Of a stretch of DNA of 9,293 nt, positions 1 through 5,791 are shown in pieces. Source of the stretch: an uncultured Bacteroidota bacterium (GTDB lineage Bacteria > Bacteroidota > Bacteroidia > Chitinophagales > Chitinophagaceae); the NCBI GenBank assembly GCA_946479055.1, contig CAMLEX010000149.1, forward strand, positions 1-9,293, given 5' to 3'. The number at the start of each line of letters is the position of its first letter. The stretch's first letter is position 1. The notes below the pieces were generated by a model. It had not been told where the DNA came from, ran no database searches, and worked only from the letters and a program-made list of their open reading frames with translations. The position numbers and the translations under genes are program-made.

Positions 1-1
1 C

Positions 2-1192
2 GGTAGCGCTGTACTCGATAAAAATAACTCAGCTGGTTTTGGCGCTAATGCCCTGGTTGCTTTTTATACCAGCACAAACCCTCAGCAGCAACAAAGCATG
101 GCCTACAGTACCGATAAAGGCAGAACCTGGACTAAGTACAAAGGGAATCCGGTAATTAAAAATGAAAAAGATGATGTGGTGCCCGATGATTTCCGGGACC
201 CTAAAGTAATGTGGCATAAGGATACCAAAAAATGGATCATGTCATTGGCTGTAAAAGACCATATCGAGTTTTGGTCATCAGCCAATTTGAAAAACTGGTC
301 TAAAGAAAGTGAGTTTGGACAAAGCCTCGGTGCTCACGGTGGCGTTTGGGAATGCCCCGATCTTTTTAAGTTGAAAGTAGATGGCAGCAGTGATGAAAAA
401 TGGGTTCTGCTGGTGAGTATGAATCCCGGTGGACCTAACGGCGGTTCGGCAACGCAATATTTTGTCGGCCATTTTGATGGCAAAGAATTTAAACCAGAAA
501 GCACAGATACCCGCTGGATAGATTACGGAACGGACAATTATGCCGGTGTTACTTATTCTAATACTGGTGACCGCAAAATAGTCATTGGCTGGATGAATAA
601 TTGGCAATATGCCCAAATGGTACCAACGCAAGGCTGGCGGGGTGCAATGACTTTGCCCCGTGAACTGACCTTTAAGCAGATAAATGGAAAATTGTTTTTA
701 AGTTCCCTTCCGGTGAAGGAGTTGAAAAAGCTAATAACCCCTATATTCAGCAAAGAAAATTTATCAATTGATAAAGAGCTGAATTTATCTTCAAAATTGA
801 AAGATACCGAAGGAAGGTTTAAGCTGGACATCACTTTTGCTTCCGTAAGTAATTTTTCGATTAACCTTTCTAATGATAAAGGAGAAGAGTTGATAATTGG
901 TTATGAAAAGGCTTCCAACCAGTATTTCATCGACAGGACAAACGCCGGCAAATCTGCTTTTGAAAAAGGTTTCGCCAAACGACATACAGCACCTCGTATT
1001 TCAACCTCAGATACCATCGATTTAAGTGTATACATCGATGCCGCATCGGCTGAAGTTTTTGCTGATAATGGCCTGAATGTTTTTACGGATATATTTTTCC
1101 TAAACAGCCTGGGATCTAGTTTAAAAATTAAATCAACCCATAATATTGAGGTAAGCAAATTGCAGCTTTCTGAAATAAAATCGATTTGGTAA
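2..1192 (+). CDS. Glycoside hydrolase family 32 (levanase/fructan beta-fructosidase type), 5'-truncated
   Basis: This gene enters from the left edge and its frame is open from base 2, so the first ATG at 98 is internal. GH32 enzymes hydrolyse beta-fructosides (levan, inulin, sucrose) in the periplasm or outside the cell. Visible hallmarks are FRDPKV at 191-208, whose Asp is the transition-state stabiliser, WECPDLF at 347-367, whose Glu (350-352) is the acid/base, the segment DNYAGVTYS, and GWRGAMTLPREL near 631-666. The C-terminal part fits the GH32 beta-sandwich, ending in an SAEVFADNG-type segment. The N-terminal region with the nucleophile motif (WMNDPNG type) lies outside the window, probably about 100 residues. 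About 396 residues are visible. Substrate cannot be decided from this part. The family call is firm; levanase is more likely than cytoplasmic sucrose-6-phosphate hydrolase, but that is inference. Confidence 0.93.
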   Translation, partial: GSAVLDKNNSAGFGANALVAFYTSTNPQQQQSMAYSTDKGRTWTKYKGNPVIKNEKDDVVPDDFRDPKVMWHKDTKKWIMSLAVKDHIEFWSSANLKNWSKESEFGQSLGAHGGVWECPDLFKLKVDGSSDEKWVLLVSMNPGGPNGGSATQYFVGHFDGKEFKPESTDTRWIDYGTDNYAGVTYSNTGDRKIVIGWMNNWQYAQMVPTQGWRGAMTLPRELTFKQINGKLFLSSLPVKELKKLITPIFSKENLSIDKELNLSSKLKDTEGRFKLDITFASVSNFSINLSNDKGEELIIGYEKASNQYFIDRTNAGKSAFEKGFAKRHTAPRISTSDTIDLSVYIDAASAEVFADNGLNVFTDIFFLNSLGSSLKIKSTHNIEVSKLQLSEIKSIW

Positions 1193-1351
1193 GGGATCTT
1201 AAAACAATAAATAACACAAAGCTTAAGTATAGTCTTAAAGTTGTTCTGTGAAGAGTAGAGATGAAATCCCCTTTACCGGCACTTTCATTGTCCAGCCCTG
1301 TATTTTGCAAAAGCGATGTTGTGCGATCGTCCTAAAGGTAAAATTAATCCG
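1193..1351. other. Intergenic stretch between convergent GH32 and ABM-like genes
   Basis: I see no convincing gene here. There is no clear GC-rich hairpin with a T-run directly after the GH32 stop. A short stretch at 1231-1250 (AGTCTTAAAGTTGTTCTGTG) resembles 3474-3491 in another spacer, which may mark a dispersed repeat. Confidence 0.4.
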
Positions 1352-1390
1352 ATAGAAAACCCCTAATGAGTTCCATACTCTTTAGGGGTT
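1352..1390 (-). terminator. Intrinsic terminator of the ABM-like gene
   Basis: AACCCCTAA (1358-1366) pairs with TTAGGGGTT (1382-1390), continued inward by GAGT/ACTC after one mismatch, with a 5-nt loop. Read on the - strand the stem is followed by TTTTCT, so it fits a rho-independent terminator about 40 nt after the stop at 1433. On the + strand there is no T-run, so it is probably not symmetrical. Confidence 0.72.
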
Positions 1391-1432
1391 GACATTTAAT
1401 GGTAAAATTTAATCGTGTTACGATTCAATGTA

Positions 1433-1726
1433 TTATGCATGCACTTCACCTGACAGTTCATAATGGACAGGTGTAATCACTGGCGGCGGAACTTGTGTAA
1501 CACCAACCTTTTTCAAAATAGGTGCTAAGGTTTCACCAAATTTGTTGAAATGCTCTTCTGATTCCCAAACATCAACTACAACCCAATTATTGCCTTGTTG
1601 CCCAGCTACATGGTGAATCAGCCCCAATGGATGTTCCTGTCCCGCTTTGCGCAGTTCGTCCCAAGCCTGATCAAACTGTTTTGCAGTCATTCCGGGAGTG
1701 TTGAATTGAACCAATACTTTTTTCAT
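1433..1726 (-). CDS. Small ABM-type dimeric alpha-beta barrel protein (putative antibiotic biosynthesis monooxygenase family)
   Basis: The product is 97 aa, the usual size of a single ferredoxin-like ABM domain. It opens with the beta strand MKKVLVQFNTPGMTAKQFDQ, has a helix with the WDELRKAG segment, then WVVVDVWESEEHFNKFGE, the typical central strand plus helix, and ends in a proline-rich tail (VPPPVITP). Family members are homodimers; some are quinol monooxygenases, but many have no known substrate, and this one has no diagnostic catalytic residue that I can point to. It stands alone between a candidate promoter (1762-1769) and a terminator (1352-1390), convergent with GH32. The ATG at 1726 gives a natural N-terminus; no Shine-Dalgarno is seen, which is normal for Bacteroidota. 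Confidence 0.8.
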   Translation of the reverse strand: MKKVLVQFNTPGMTAKQFDQAWDELRKAGQEHPLGLIHHVAGQQGNNWVVVDVWESEEHFNKFGETLAPILKKVGVTQVPPPVITPVHYELSGEVHA

Positions 1727-1761
1727 AATTAGTTCGATTTAGATTTGTTAGAAATTTGTTG

Positions 1762-1769
1762 CAAAAATA
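1762..1769 (-). promoter_or_regulatory. Candidate -7 box (TATTTTTG) of the ABM-like gene
   Basis: On the - strand the octamer TATTTTTG matches the Bacteroidota -7 consensus TAnnTTTG and lies about 36 nt upstream of the ATG at 1726. A TTG-type -33 element at the usual spacing is not clear. Confidence 0.4.
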
Positions 1770-1799
1770 AATTTAATCATTTTGTAAAAATTTTCCAAG

Positions 1800-1830
1800 T
1801 GCTTTTTAGTGAGACCAATCTCAAAAAGCA
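1800..1830. repeat. Imperfect hairpin at the left end of the cassette-like array
   Basis: TGCTTTTT (1800-1807) and AAAAAGCA (1823-1830) are perfect complements, continued by GAGA/TCTC around a CCAA loop with three unpaired bases on the left arm. It sits downstream of the YcxB-like gene on the - strand, so it could act as a transcription stop or be the remaining half of a degraded cassette recombination site. There is no immediate T-run, so neither reading is secure. Confidence 0.45.
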
Positions 1831-1854
1831 TGTCACACAACGTCAGGACCGTTT

Positions 1855-1864
1855 GTTAGGCGAC
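1855..1864. repeat. Cassette boundary inverted repeat, left copy (GTTAGGCGAC)
   Basis: This decamer is the exact reverse complement of 2361-2370. GTTAGGC fits the integron core GTTRRRY. The stop codon of the YcxB-like gene (1856-1858) lies inside it, as often seen at the 3' end of integron cassettes. Confidence 0.7.
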
Positions 1865-2347
1865 GTTTAGTTTGCTTTGAACATAGCTGCGAAAGGTCTG
1901 TTCCTCTGTTTTGTCAATAAAATACCTTTTGGGGATCACTATCGCCATGATAGTATCAAGATATAGGTAAAATGCCTTGTTACTTTCTTCCAAGGATTTA
2001 ATTGCATGCCATTGAAACAGGCCTTCTGAATCCTTGTCCTTAAAGGAGAGATGGTCATCCAAAAATTCATAGACCTTCTTTCCGAGGAATGAACCATCGT
2101 CTTTAGGGATTGATTTAGATTTAGCAAGGCTGTAATACATAATAATAGAAAAGATAGCAATGTAGAGAAGTGACGAAATTATTAATGTGCCTAGATTCAA
2201 GGATGATTTTTCCTTGTTTAGTGAATACTGAAGAATCAAAAGACCCGCCAAACCGATTAGTAGCGTTCTAACAAGGTTTTTCTTCTTGAAATGATAGAGA
2301 TTAAAGTTCAAATAATCCTGTCGTGTGATCTCAATTTCTAGCTTCAT
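1856..2347 (-). CDS. YcxB-like membrane protein
   Basis: The 163-aa product has a short polar N-terminus (MKLEIEITRQDYLNFNLYHF), two hydrophobic segments at about residues 27-45 and 54-73 that should span the membrane, and a soluble C-terminal domain with FQWHAIKSLEESNKAFYLYL and IPKRYF. This order is that of the YcxB-like family (two TM helices, then a C-terminal domain with W..I.....E and IPkr.F). The biochemical function of the family is not known. The gene fills a 516-bp unit bounded by inverted 10-mers and its stop codon lies within the left core sequence. A promoter-like element (2384-2413) lies about 37 nt upstream in the adjoining repeat. Start at 2347 is the first ATG after the boundary. 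Confidence 0.78.
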   Translation of the reverse strand: MKLEIEITRQDYLNFNLYHFKKKNLVRTLLIGLAGLLILQYSLNKEKSSLNLGTLIISSLLYIAIFSIIMYYSLAKSKSIPKDDGSFLGKKVYEFLDDHLSFKDKDSEGLFQWHAIKSLEESNKAFYLYLDTIMAIVIPKRYFIDKTEEQTFRSYVQSKLNVA

Positions 2348-2360
2348 AATGTTTTTTAAT

Positions 2361-2370
2361 GTCGCCTAAC
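2361..2370. repeat. Cassette boundary inverted repeat, right copy (GTCGCCTAAC)
   Basis: Exact reverse complement of 1855-1864; GCCTAAC fits the integron core RYYYAAC. The dispersed repeat copy 1 begins at its last three bases. Confidence 0.7.
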
Positions 2371-2589
2371 GATTGTATTTCTGCTAAAATACACCGCTTA
2401 CAATAGGAAACAATTTTTTCAACTTCCTCATTTTACGCTACGAAGAAATAAGCAATAATTCAGATTGACGCCGGATCCACGCCACACACAAGCCAACGCT
2501 GTGAGACATCGGCTTAGGAAATCTTCGTAGCGGGCACCCGGGAGTTAAGCAGTTTGCCCTGCCAAGTTGCATAAAGCATGTTATACGCC
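2364..2589. repeat. Structured intercassette spacer (attC-like site, long) with repeat copy 1
   Basis: The spacer runs from GCCTAAC (2364-2370) to GTTATACGCC (2580-2589). Its left part (2368-2441) is copy 1 of the dispersed repeat. CGCTACGAAGA (2436-2446) and TCTTCGTAGCG (2522-2532) form an 11-bp perfect inverted repeat around a 75-nt loop, and GGGCA/TGCCC (2532-2536, 2555-2559) forms a smaller hairpin. At over 220 bp it is long for an integron attC (commonly about 60-150 bp), so it may be composite. Unlike copies 2 and 3 the right part of the repeat is replaced by unrelated sequence. Confidence 0.5.
2384..2413 (-). promoter_or_regulatory. Promoter-like element in repeat copy 1
   Basis: On the - strand, TTG then 19 nt then TATTTTAG, close to the Bacteroidota TTG-N19-TAnnTTTG pattern, about 37 nt upstream of the YcxB-like ATG. 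Sequence and spacing are kept in repeat copies 2 and 3. Confidence 0.35.
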
Positions 2590-2595
2590 GTGCGG

Positions 2596-3340
2596 TTATG
2601 AATTGTATACGTCTTTAAACTTTAGTATATCCCATACTTTCGACTCATTGTCATTGGGGAAACCGCATTCAGGTACAAAATCATCAGCTTCTTTAAATGT
2701 TCCAAAAATTCTGTCCCACCAGGTAATGTCGCCAAAATTATATTTATGAACATCTAATTGATGATGTATCGAATGATGTTCAGGTCTTTGAAGAAAGTAT
2801 CCCAACCACTTAGGAGTAGAAATATTGGAATGGTAGAAGTATTCGCCAGTTGCTCCAAATAATGATGTCCAGGCACCCGCCAGCGCTGTGCCGCCTAAAA
2901 CATAATAAATTAAAAAGCCCGTTATGATTGAATCCGCAATAATTTCAATTGGGTGTTTATAAAACGAAGTTAAAAGCTCAATCCTTTTGGGGCTATGATG
3001 CATTTGATGGAATATTAGCCAGAAACCATTGGCATGCCTTAGCCTATGCCACCAATAAAAAACGAAGGTACCTATGACCCAGTAAACTAAGCCTTCTACA
3101 ATAGGATTACTCCAACTGCCAACATGAAATAATGATTGATCTCTGAAGTATTTATTCCAGGTGATTCCACTTAAGCCTATTAAAAGAAACTGTACAAGAT
3201 TAATCGCAATTGGAAGCCGGCAATTCCCTGCCCGGGAATTTTCTTTCTAAAACAAGGAAAAGTAAAGTGCTAATGCAGATTAGTGAGCCAGGTAACAATT
3301 GTTCAAAGTAAGGTCTGAAGTATTCTATTATTAGATTCAT
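2596..3340 (-). pseudogene. Sterol desaturase / fatty acid hydroxylase family protein, frameshifted
   Basis: The reading begins at ATG 3338-3340 (MNLIIEYFRPYFEQL) and runs in one frame through a LERKFPGRELP segment to a stop at 3200-3202. From about 3246 to 2596 the neighbouring frame continues the family (AINLVQFLLIGLSGITW, then HRLRHANGFW, HQMHHSPKR, HHSIHHQLD), so a +1 shift or small deletion lies between about 3200 and 3249. The three histidine clusters (HRLRH, HQMHH, HSIHH) are the di-iron ligands of this membrane hydroxylase superfamily and are intact, as is the tail with WWDRIFGTF. Family members oxidise lipid or sterol C-H bonds in the membrane; the substrate is unknown. The stretch expected after RELP (in relatives, something like NSKGWY) is missing, which argues for a real deletion rather than a single base-call error. 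The gene lies in its own spacer-bounded unit. Confidence 0.82.
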
Positions 3341-3559
3341 AGATTATAATGCTTTTTCAAAGGCGGTATATAGCACAATATACTCCACGCCTGGTACATT
3401 TTAAACTTGACTGACAGTGGTCATTTGTGCCTGAATACAAATAATAAATAAAATACCAGTAGCTGTATGAGGTAGTCTAAAGTTGTTCGGTCGGTGAAAA
3501 AACACCAATCTCGGCGTTCGGCGTGTTATTTTTTGGGGAAAACAACGAGGGCAAAAAAA
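3341..3559. other. Intercassette spacer with hairpin at 3362-3391
   Basis: No gene is seen. GGCG-GTATAT (3362-3371) pairs with ATATAC...CGCC (3378-3383, 3388-3391), giving a hairpin with a 6-nt loop and a 4-nt bulge. The outer GGCGGTATATAG resembles the reverse complement of GTTATACGCC at 2580-2589, so it may be the right boundary of the desaturase cassette. Near the other end GGTG/CACC (around 3490-3502) forms a small hairpin and GTGTTA (3523-3528) matches TAACAC at the far side of the next gene. Confidence 0.4.
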
Positions 3560-3994
3560 TTATTTTAAGCCTTTAATTCTTATTTGTCTTACCACCCAAA
3601 GCCAGATAATTGCCATAAGGATGAGTATTATTAATGACGGTTTCAATAATGAAAATATATTTTCATTATTAAAAAAAGTAATTATTAGCATATAAACGCT
3701 AATTATAGCAGTAGTTATTAGTGAATATTTTAGGCCTACTTTTATATTGTTTTTATTGAATACAAGGATTTCTTTCCCAGCTTTTCTTCCCAGAAGATAT
3801 GCTGAAATAAAAAGAATAAAGTAAGATAGAAGTACCTCTAATCGTAAGTGATCGCTAATGTAAAATAAAATTCCATTGGCAAAATCACCTTTTGTTTCCT
3901 GCATCATCGAATATAATTCTGTAATACATGTAACAACTAGCATTGCCTTAATTGTCTGTCTGCTGCCTATTTTCTCTGAAATTTGAGTATTCAT
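3560..3994 (-). CDS. Small integral membrane protein, unrecognised
   Basis: I do not recognise the family. The 144-aa product has a polar N-terminus (MNTQISEKIGSRQTIKAM), a weak hydrophobic segment near residues 15-30, and clear membrane segments near residues 52-68, 90-107 and 115-135, ending in a positively charged tail (RQIRIKGLK). This gives three or four predicted spans with a basic inside end. No catalytic motif is visible. It is very AT-rich. It lies between GTGTTA (left) and TAACAC (right) and is separated from the SMI1/KNR4 gene by only 49 nt. Start at 3994 is the first ATG after the boundary. Confidence 0.65.
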   Translation of the reverse strand: MNTQISEKIGSRQTIKAMLVVTCITELYSMMQETKGDFANGILFYISDHLRLEVLLSYFILFISAYLLGRKAGKEILVFNKNNIKVGLKYSLITTAIISVYMLIITFFNNENIFSLLKPSLIILILMAIIWLWVVRQIRIKGLK

Positions 3995-4003
3995 ATAATT
4001 ACC

Positions 4004-4049
4004 GCTAACACATGGGTATTTATGCCAAAGCAGAAGTCAATAGTTAACC
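4004..4049. repeat. Short cassette junction (GCTAAC ... GTTAACC)
   Basis: The 49-nt gap between two cassette genes starts with GCTAAC (4004-4009) and ends with GTTAACC (4043-4049), the latter containing the stop codon of the SMI1/KNR4 gene. No long stem is visible inside, so if it is a recombination site it is minimal or degraded. Confidence 0.3.
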
Positions 4050-4772
4050 AAATAGTTTTGAGAAGAAACCTTTCTTCTCTGTCTTTTCAATACCCCAAAT
4101 TAACTCGTCATTACATTTTATTGCTTTCTCTAAGTTAGGGCCAAACTTGCCCCAGGCAAAACCTGATTTATTTGGTTTGTCTCTCAAGTCTGCAACGACA
4201 AAATTGTCTCTAAGTGTCAAAGCAAAATTTTTAAGTACAGGGTCCTTGGAATTTCTTGCTTCAGTGATTTCGATAAATCCATTGTTGATTTTCCAAATGT
4301 CAAAGACTGTCTTTTCGTGAATGATATTGAGATTTGAGTTTTCCATGTTCTTACCGTACTCATCAATATGTTGTATGAACTGTGAAAGATTGTCTGAATG
4401 TTTTACAATAACTGCCGGATCGTGGCAAACATAAAATACATTTCCCCAACTACCTTTTGTGTCAACATCTAAAATCCAAAAATTACCAAAGCCATCATGT
4501 CCAAGTTGAACAGAGTAGGGGAAGATATTGTCAAAGCCAAATTGTCCAACACCATCAAATGTTATTTCGTCAATGCCGTAAAATTCAAAGCCTTTTGTAA
4601 ACTTTAAAAGTTCTCGTACATCATTTGGAATTTCTCCTGTTGGAAGCCCTTTTGCAAGATTGTCAATTTCATTATCTGTCAAACCTGGCAGCAATTCAAT
4701 TTTATATTCGTCTCCGTCTTCGGAAACATAAACCTCATTTAAGAGTGACTTTAATTGTTCAGTGATTGTCAT
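4044..4772 (-). CDS. SMI1/KNR4 family (SUKH superfamily) protein
   Basis: The 242-aa product carries a SUKH-type domain over about residues 20-130: LPGLTDNEIDNLAKGLPTGEIPNDVRELLKFTKGFEF is the typical helix with the LL-F--G-E pattern, followed by IFPYSVQLGHDGFGNFWILDV, GSWGNVFYVCHDPAVI and LSQFIQHID. SUKH proteins are often immunity proteins that neutralise polymorphic toxins, and bacterial members also occur alone. The C-terminal 100 residues (EKTVFDIWKINNGFIEITEARNS to KKGFFSKLFG) look like a second domain that I do not recognise. No toxin gene lies next to it; the neighbours are unrelated cassettes, so it would be an orphan immunity protein or have another role. Its TAA lies within GTTAACC. 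The ATG at 4772 sits shortly after the boundary GTTGTAGGC (4795-4803, - strand). Confidence 0.82.
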   Translation of the reverse strand: MTITEQLKSLLNEVYVSEDGDEYKIELLPGLTDNEIDNLAKGLPTGEIPNDVRELLKFTKGFEFYGIDEITFDGVGQFGFDNIFPYSVQLGHDGFGNFWILDVDTKGSWGNVFYVCHDPAVIVKHSDNLSQFIQHIDEYGKNMENSNLNIIHEKTVFDIWKINNGFIEITEARNSKDPVLKNFALTLRDNFVVADLRDKPNKSGFAWGKFGPNLEKAIKCNDELIWGIEKTEKKGFFSKLFG

Positions 4773-4794
4773 ATAGTGGGATGTCGGTATGCTT

Positions 4795-4933
4795 GCCTAC
4801 AACGGTTCACAGCTTGCTGTCAGTAGCGGCATTCTGTGTTCCGTCAGCTTAAATTTAGTATTAAAGATGAATTGTGTTCTATTGTTTAGCATTTATTCTT
4901 CAGCCGCTATTGCAGCAAGCTGATGTTAGCCGC
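4795..4933. repeat. attC-like hairpin site with one extrahelical base
   Basis: CAGCTTGCTG (4810-4819) pairs with CAGCAAGCTG (4913-4922). After one unpaired base (T4820) the stem goes on with CAG/TTG (4821-4823, 4910-4912; one G-T) and TAGCGGC/GCCGCTA (4824-4830, 4903-4909), so 20 pairs in all. The outer ends are GCCTACAAC (4795-4803) and GTTAGCCGC (4925-4933). Size (139 bp), stem layout and AAC...GTT ends are those of integron attC sites, although the cores are not exact matches to RYYYAAC/GTTRRRY. The central 72 nt are AT-rich. Confidence 0.6.
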
Positions 4934-5560
4934 TTTCACTGTTTCGGTAAACTTTTCTGCAACGATGTAAGGTTGCCCAAAGTTGTAGTTGTCTGGGCTA
5001 ATGTCAGGATTTCCAAATAACAAAACGGAATGTTCATTCGTTACGTCAGTAGTCTCGACAATTGCGAAAGTCAACTTGTGTTTGTCGAAAACTGGCTTGT
5101 AGCTTTCCAATAGCCTTGCTGGTATTTCAATAGTTGCACCTTCTGTCGTTGAAAGTCGGTCTGGAACGCTATTAAACAACCAATGAAAGTCAACCCAGTT
5201 ACCGCAAGCCTTATCATGCACAATGAACAAGTCACCCAAGAGTTCTGCAACGTTCACATCAGAACCTTTTAATGTCAAGAAATGAGAACTCTCGTAATTC
5301 CAAAGTACTGGATGGTCACTATATAGATTGATGCGATTATAAGGTCGCTTAAATTCGTGTAGTCTATTCGAGGTTGTATAAGCAATCCCTTCGCAATAAA
5401 TTTCACAATGAAACTTCGTAGTTTCTTCCACGGAATACTGTATGTCGAAAATGAGCCTTAAGTCGAACTCCCGTTGTCTTGCAACGACTTCTTTGACAGC
5501 AATGTGTCCGTCTTGAAGGAACTCTTCGGAATTGGTAATCTCAATTAGTCTCTCTAACAT
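4907..5560 (-). CDS. Hypothetical 217-aa soluble protein, unrecognised
   Basis: I do not recognise a family. The product is soluble and acidic, with no signal peptide or membrane span. An N-terminal helix (MLERLIEITNSEEFLQDG) is followed by a beta-rich region (KEVVARQREFDLRLIFDIQY, FHCEIYCEGIAYTT), then HPVLWNYES, GNWVDFHWLFNSVPDRL, a strand segment with LTFAIVETTD, and SVLLFGNPDISPDNYNFGQPYI. The last eight residues (AANISLLQ) and the TAG are encoded by the right arm of the attC-like hairpin 4795-4933, so the coding region runs into the recombination-like site. Start at 5560 is an ATG shortly after the boundary GTTCGGCCGC (5581-5590, - strand). A promoter-like element lies about 44 nt upstream in repeat copy 2. 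Confidence 0.68.
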   Translation of the reverse strand: MLERLIEITNSEEFLQDGHIAVKEVVARQREFDLRLIFDIQYSVEETTKFHCEIYCEGIAYTTSNRLHEFKRPYNRINLYSDHPVLWNYESSHFLTLKGSDVNVAELLGDLFIVHDKACGNWVDFHWLFNSVPDRLSTTEGATIEIPARLLESYKPVFDKHKLTFAIVETTDVTNEHSVLLFGNPDISPDNYNFGQPYIVAEKFTETVKAANISLLQ

Positions 5561-5603
5561 TTAGGAGGTTTGTTTTGATTGCGGCCGAACGATTGTATTT
5601 CCG

Positions 5604-5633
5604 CTAAAATACGCTACTTCCAATAGCAAACAA
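5604..5633 (-). promoter_or_regulatory. Promoter-like element in repeat copy 2
   Basis: TTG-N19-TATTTTAG on the - strand, about 44 nt upstream of the ATG at 5560. It has the same layout as in copies 1 and 3. Confidence 0.35.
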
Positions 5634-5673
5634 TTTTTCCAACTTCCTCTTTTTATACAACTTAACAAAAAAA

Positions 5674-5696
5674 GCGCTACTGTGAGTGAGTAGCGC
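5674..5696 (-). terminator. Intrinsic terminator-like hairpin inside repeat copy 2
   Basis: GCGCTACT/AGTAGCGC with a 7-nt loop; read on the - strand the stem is followed directly by seven T (5667-5673). It would stop transcription coming from the DUF4238 gene before the next cassette gene. Confidence 0.6.
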
Positions 5697-5728
5697 AAAT
5701 ACAAATAAGCTTAATGTTAAACTCCGTA

Positions 5729-5777
5729 CAACTAAGAGTTCATCGTTGGCCCTTCGGGCCCGACGAGCTCTTAGTTG
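5729..5777. repeat. Strong 49-nt hairpin next to the DUF4238 cassette boundary
   Basis: CAACTAAGAG (5729-5738) pairs with CTCTTAGTTG (5768-5777). The stem goes on with TTC/GAG (one G-T), a mismatch, TCG/CGA, a two-base bulge (5746-5747) and GGCCC/GGGCC closed by a TTC loop, about 21 pairs in all. The right end merges with the cassette boundary GTTGTGTGCC (5777-5786). No T-run follows on the - strand, so a site for a recombinase or protein is at least as likely as a terminator. Confidence 0.7.
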
Positions 5778-5791
5778 TTGTGTGCCATTTT
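5777..5791. repeat. 15-bp inverted repeat bounding the DUF4238 unit, left copy
   Basis: GTTGTGTGCCATTTT is the exact reverse complement of 6667-6681. The stop codon (5790-5792) overlaps its right end. Confidence 0.75.

Larger units (their letters stand above)
5581..5722. repeat. Dispersed repeat copy 2 (palindromic ends), possible attC-like site
   Basis: The repeat begins at AAC 5588-5590, after GCGGCC. Its ends are inverted: TTGTATTTCCGCTA (5593-5606) against TAGCGCAAATACAA (5691-5704), one mismatch. GCGCTACT (5674-5681) and AGTAGCGC (5689-5696) form a perfect 8-bp hairpin with a 7-nt loop; on the - strand it is followed by seven T, so it would also work as an intrinsic terminator for the DUF4238 gene. 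GTTAAAC at 5716-5722 fits GTTRRRY. Copies 1, 3 and 4 share the left half. Confidence 0.65.

Noticed and set aside
1128..1310. 60-codon - strand frame overlapping the GH32 end
   Set aside because: It overlaps conserved GH32 coding sequence on the opposite strand and has no family pattern.
5563..5568. AGGAGG as a ribosome binding site
   Set aside because: It is on the + strand, while the neighbouring gene starts on the - strand; no + strand gene follows it.
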